From contig SLNF01000029.1 in assembly GCA_007133145.1 (NCBI GenBank), positions 1 to 7,282 on the forward strand: 7,282 bases of DNA, in the 5' to 3' direction. Origin of the DNA: Nitriliruptorales bacterium (lineage in GTDB: Bacteria > Actinomycetota > Nitriliruptoria > Euzebyales > Egibacteraceae). A program made the translations under genes and the position numbers. Under the pieces are notes generated by a model that worked only from the letters and a program-made list of their open reading frames with translations, was not told the origin of the DNA and made no database searches. Below are positions 4,911 to 7,282 of this stretch, one piece after another; within the stretch, counting starts at the first letter, position 1, and the number at the start of each line of letters is the position of its first letter.

Positions 4911-7151
4911 GTGAGCGAGCAGAGCAGGATCGGCAACCTCGCGGTGTTCACGAGCGGCGGCGACGCGCCGGGCATGAACGCCGCGGTGCGCGCCGTCGTA
5001 AGGACCGCGCGCAGCCACGGCATTGCGGTCTACGCGATCTACGAGGGCTACCTCGGCCTCGTCGAGGGCGGCCCGGCGATCAAGCCACTGTCGGCCGACG
5101 AGGTCGGCGGCATCCTCCACAAGGGTGGGTCGGTCATCGGCTCGGCGCGTTCCGAGGAGTTCCGCACCCGTGAGGGGCGGCGCAAGGCCGCGCGCAACCT
5201 CGTCGAGCGCGACATCGACGCGCTCGTCGTCATCGGCGGCGATGGCAGCCTCACCGGGGCCGACCTCTTCCGCCGGGAGTGGCCCGAGCTCATCGCCGAG
5301 CTCGTCGAGGCCGGGGAGATCGGCGAGGAGCTCGCTGCGGCGCACCCCAGGTTGCGACTCATGGGCCTCGTCGGCTCGATCGACAACGACATGTTCGGCA
5401 CGGACATGACGATCGGCACCGACACCGCGCTGCACCGGATCACCGAGGCGGTCGATGCGATCCACTCGACGGCCGCGAGCCACCAGCGTGCCTTCGTCAT
5501 CGAGGTGATGGGGCGCCACTGCGGCTACCTCGCGCTCATGTCCGCACTCGCGACCGGGTCGAACTGGGTGCTCATCCCCGAGAGCCCGCCGCCGGGGGAG
5601 CGCTGGGCCGAGCGCATGTGCGAGTCGCTGCGCGCGGGACGGGAGATTGGACGACGCCAGACGATCGTCATCGTCGCCGAAGGCGCGCAGGACGAGCGTG
5701 GCAACCCGATCACGAGCCACGAGGTCCAGGCGATCCTGCAGGAGGAGCTGGGCGAGGACTGCCGGGTGACGATCCTCGGTCACGTCCAGCGCGGCGGGGC
5801 CCCCAGTGCCTTCGATCGCTACCTCGGTACCGCCCTCGGCCACGCCGCGGTCGAGCGGCTCCTCGGCGGGGACGCCGACGAGGAGGCGCGCCTCGTCGGC
5901 ATCCGTGAGCACCAGATCGTGAGCTCGCCGCTCATGGCCGCCGTGGAGAAGACGAAGTCGGTCGCCGACCGCATCGCCGAGCAGGACTACGAGGAGGCAA
6001 TGCGGTTGCGGGGCGGCAGCTTCGCCGAGTCGCTGCACCGCTTCCGGACCCTCACGCAGTCCCACCCCAGCGATCCCCGTCCCGACGTGCCGAGTCGGCG
6101 CTTCGCCGTCCTGCACGCCGGGGGCCCCGCCCCCGGGATGAACACCGCCGTGCGCGCCGCGGTGCGCCTCGCCCTCGACGAGGGTCACGAGATCGTCGGC
6201 GTGCGGCGGGGCTTCCGCGGCCTACGCGATGGCTCACTCGAGCCGATGGACTGGATGAGCGTCTCGGGCTGGACCTCCCGCGGCGGGGCGGAGCTCGGCA
6301 TCAGCCGCTACATCCCCGACGACGAGGGCATCGCCAAGATCGCCGCGCAGCTCCGCGAGCACGGGATCGACGGCATCCTCATGGTCGGCGGCCTCTCGGG
6401 CTACCGCGCGGCCCACGCGCTGCACCGCGCCCGTGAGCGTTATGCCGAGCTGCGCATCCCCATCGCCTGCATGCCGACGTCGATCAACAACGACCTGCCC
6501 GGATCGGAGCTCTCCGTCGGCGCCGACACCTCGCTGAACTCGATCATCAGCGACGTCGACAAGATCAAGCAGTCGGCGGTGGCCTCACGGCGCTGCTTCG
6601 TCGTCGAGGTCATGGGCAACGAGTGCGGCTACCTCGCGATGATGGGCGGACTGGCCGCCGGGGCCGAGCGGGTCTACCTGCCCGAGGATGGCATCGCCCT
6701 CACCGAGCTTGTCGACGATGTCGGCGACCTGATCACCGCCTTCCGCCACGGCAAGCGCCTCGGGCTCATCATCCGCAGCGAGCATGCCGACCCCCTCTAC
6801 ACGACCGGCTTCCTCCACGCGCTCTTCGAGAAGGAGGGCGGCGACCTCTTCGACGTCCGCGAGTCGATCCTCGGGCACGTGCAGCAGGGCGGGGACCCCT
6901 CGCCGTTCGACCGCATCCTCGCGACGCGAATGGCCGCGAGCTGCATGGAGTTCCTCGACGAGCAGGCGCGGCGCAGCGGGCCCTCGAGCGCCTTCATCGG
7001 GCTGGAGGGGGGTCGGCTGCACTTCACGAGCCTGTCGACCCTGCCCGAGCTCATGGAGGTGGGGGCGGCGCGGCCGGCGCACCAGCCGTGGCTCGCCCTG
7101 CGCGAACTCGCGAACGTGATGGCCAACCGGGTGGAGGCGCAGTCCCGCTAG
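4911..7151 (+). CDS. pfkA: Eukaryotic-type tandem 6-phosphofructokinase (two fused PFK domains)
   Basis: This enzyme phosphorylates fructose 6-phosphate to fructose 1,6-bisphosphate, the committing step of glycolysis. At 746 residues it is twice the usual bacterial subunit and holds two PFK domains, about 8-380 and 397-735. The N half looks catalytic: SGGDAPGMN (15-23), Arg80, GGDGS (109-113), SIDND (156-160, catalytic base Asp158), Arg193, MGRHCGYLAL (200-209), Glu257, Arg285 and GHVQRGG (290-296). Gly112 and Gly155 at the donor-specifying positions indicate ATP rather than pyrophosphate. A roughly 23-residue insertion (about 121-149) and phrases such as GTDMTIGTD (163-171) match animal PFK as I remember it. 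The C half is degenerate: GGLSGY (493-498) replaces GGDGS and SINND (524-528) replaces TIDND, so both key aspartates are gone, while Arg561, Met568, Glu624, Arg650 and His656 remain. It is therefore probably a regulatory half. The symbol is by family only. The gene stands alone on its strand, opposite pgi. Confidence 0.95.
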   Translation: MSEQSRIGNLAVFTSGGDAPGMNAAVRAVVRTARSHGIAVYAIYEGYLGLVEGGPAIKPLSADEVGGILHKGGSVIGSARSEEFRTREGRRKAARNLVERDIDALVVIGGDGSLTGADLFRREWPELIAELVEAGEIGEELAAAHPRLRLMGLVGSIDNDMFGTDMTIGTDTALHRITEAVDAIHSTAASHQRAFVIEVMGRHCGYLALMSALATGSNWVLIPESPPPGERWAERMCESLRAGREIGRRQTIVIVAEGAQDERGNPITSHEVQAILQEELGEDCRVTILGHVQRGGAPSAFDRYLGTALGHAAVERLLGGDADEEARLVGIREHQIVSSPLMAAVEKTKSVADRIAEQDYEEAMRLRGGSFAESLHRFRTLTQSHPSDPRPDVPSRRFAVLHAGGPAPGMNTAVRAAVRLALDEGHEIVGVRRGFRGLRDGSLEPMDWMSVSGWTSRGGAELGISRYIPDDEGIAKIAAQLREHGIDGILMVGGLSGYRAAHALHRARERYAELRIPIACMPTSINNDLPGSELSVGADTSLNSIISDVDKIKQSAVASRRCFVVEVMGNECGYLAMMGGLAAGAERVYLPEDGIALTELVDDVGDLITAFRHGKRLGLIIRSEHADPLYTTGFLHALFEKEGGDLFDVRESILGHVQQGGDPSPFDRILATRMAASCMEFLDEQARRSGPSSAFIGLEGGRLHFTSLSTLPELMEVGAARPAHQPWLALRELANVMANRVEAQSR

Positions 7152-7282
7152 GACCGTTGGCTCGGCGGTCGGCAGGTCGTCGCCGACGGGGTCTGCACGA
7201 CCGTCGAGGTGGGCAGGGCGCGCGCGGAGGTCACCCGGCGCGCGCGGCGGCTCGCGGGCCTGGTCTAGGGGCTTGCGGCGGC
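7152..7282. other. Region downstream of pfk to window end
   Basis: I find no complete gene in these 131 bp. The frame of pfk stays open for 38 codons after its TAG, up to a second TAG at 7266-7268. AT content by codon position is 6, 15 and 2 of 38, a coding-like pattern, but I recognise no homologue and there is no good start codon. A minus-strand frame open to the window edge and ending with TGA at 7231-7233 has poor codon usage, so I do not call a convergent gene. Confidence 0.5.
7219..7246 (+). terminator. Inverted CGCGCGCG repeat, possible pfk terminator
   Basis: CGCGCGCG at 7219-7226 and 7239-7246 can pair as an 8-bp all-GC stem with a 12-nt loop, 67 bp past the pfk stop. There is no following T-run. 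The repeat is self-complementary and simple in composition, so it could be fortuitous. A weaker hairpin (GACCG/CGGTC plus two G-T pairs) starts directly after the stop at 7152-7170. Confidence 0.3.

Noticed and set aside
5373..5392. Pyrophosphate-dependent PFK instead of ATP-dependent
   Set aside because: The two positions that usually switch to Asp and Lys in PPi enzymes are Gly112 and Gly155 in the catalytic half, as in ATP-PFKs.
4782..6188. Long minus-strand open frame antisense to the N half of pfk
   Set aside because: The translation is a low-complexity mirror of the pfk coding sequence with no domain of its own.

Overview
The window is very GC-rich (roughly 70% or more by eye). Its genes have strongly G/C-biased third positions, GTG starts with clear Shine-Dalgarno sequences, and an actinobacterial-style L,D-transpeptidase carrying two peptidoglycan-binding-like modules. 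This fits chromosomal DNA of a high-GC actinobacterium. A less-studied class such as Acidimicrobiia is possible, but I cannot fix the taxon from the sequence. There are no transposases, tRNAs, rRNAs, CRISPR arrays or phage genes; it reads as ordinary core chromosome with one unusual enzyme.

Layout: three genes lie on the minus strand and one on the plus strand, diverging from a short intergenic region at about 4790-4910. In transcription order the minus strand carries a CNNM/CBS/CorC-type membrane protein (4789-3524), an L,D-transpeptidase (3290-1743) and glucose-6-phosphate isomerase pgi (1654-26). The plus strand carries one large 6-phosphofructokinase (4911-7151). The first 25 bases (downstream of pgi) and the last 131 bases (downstream of pfk) hold no recognisable gene. 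A strong GC hairpin at 3440-3465 separates the CNNM gene from the transpeptidase, which seems to have its own promoter. The transpeptidase and pgi are only 88 bp apart and may be cotranscribed.

The centrepiece is the phosphofructokinase. It is not the usual bacterial subunit of about 320 residues but a 746-residue tandem duplicate laid out like animal and fungal PFK. The N-terminal half keeps all the catalytic residues. The C-terminal half has lost the catalytic aspartates but keeps much of the sugar-phosphate pocket, as in the regulatory half of eukaryotic PFKs. It sits 3.2 kb from pgi, so two consecutive steps of upper glycolysis (G6P to F6P to FBP) are encoded close together but on opposite strands.

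The upstream regions of the transpeptidase and of pfk contain promoter-like elements that match at 21 of 29 positions without gaps, each overlapping a paired GTnAC motif. This hints at shared regulation of a cell-wall gene and a glycolytic gene, though it is unproven.
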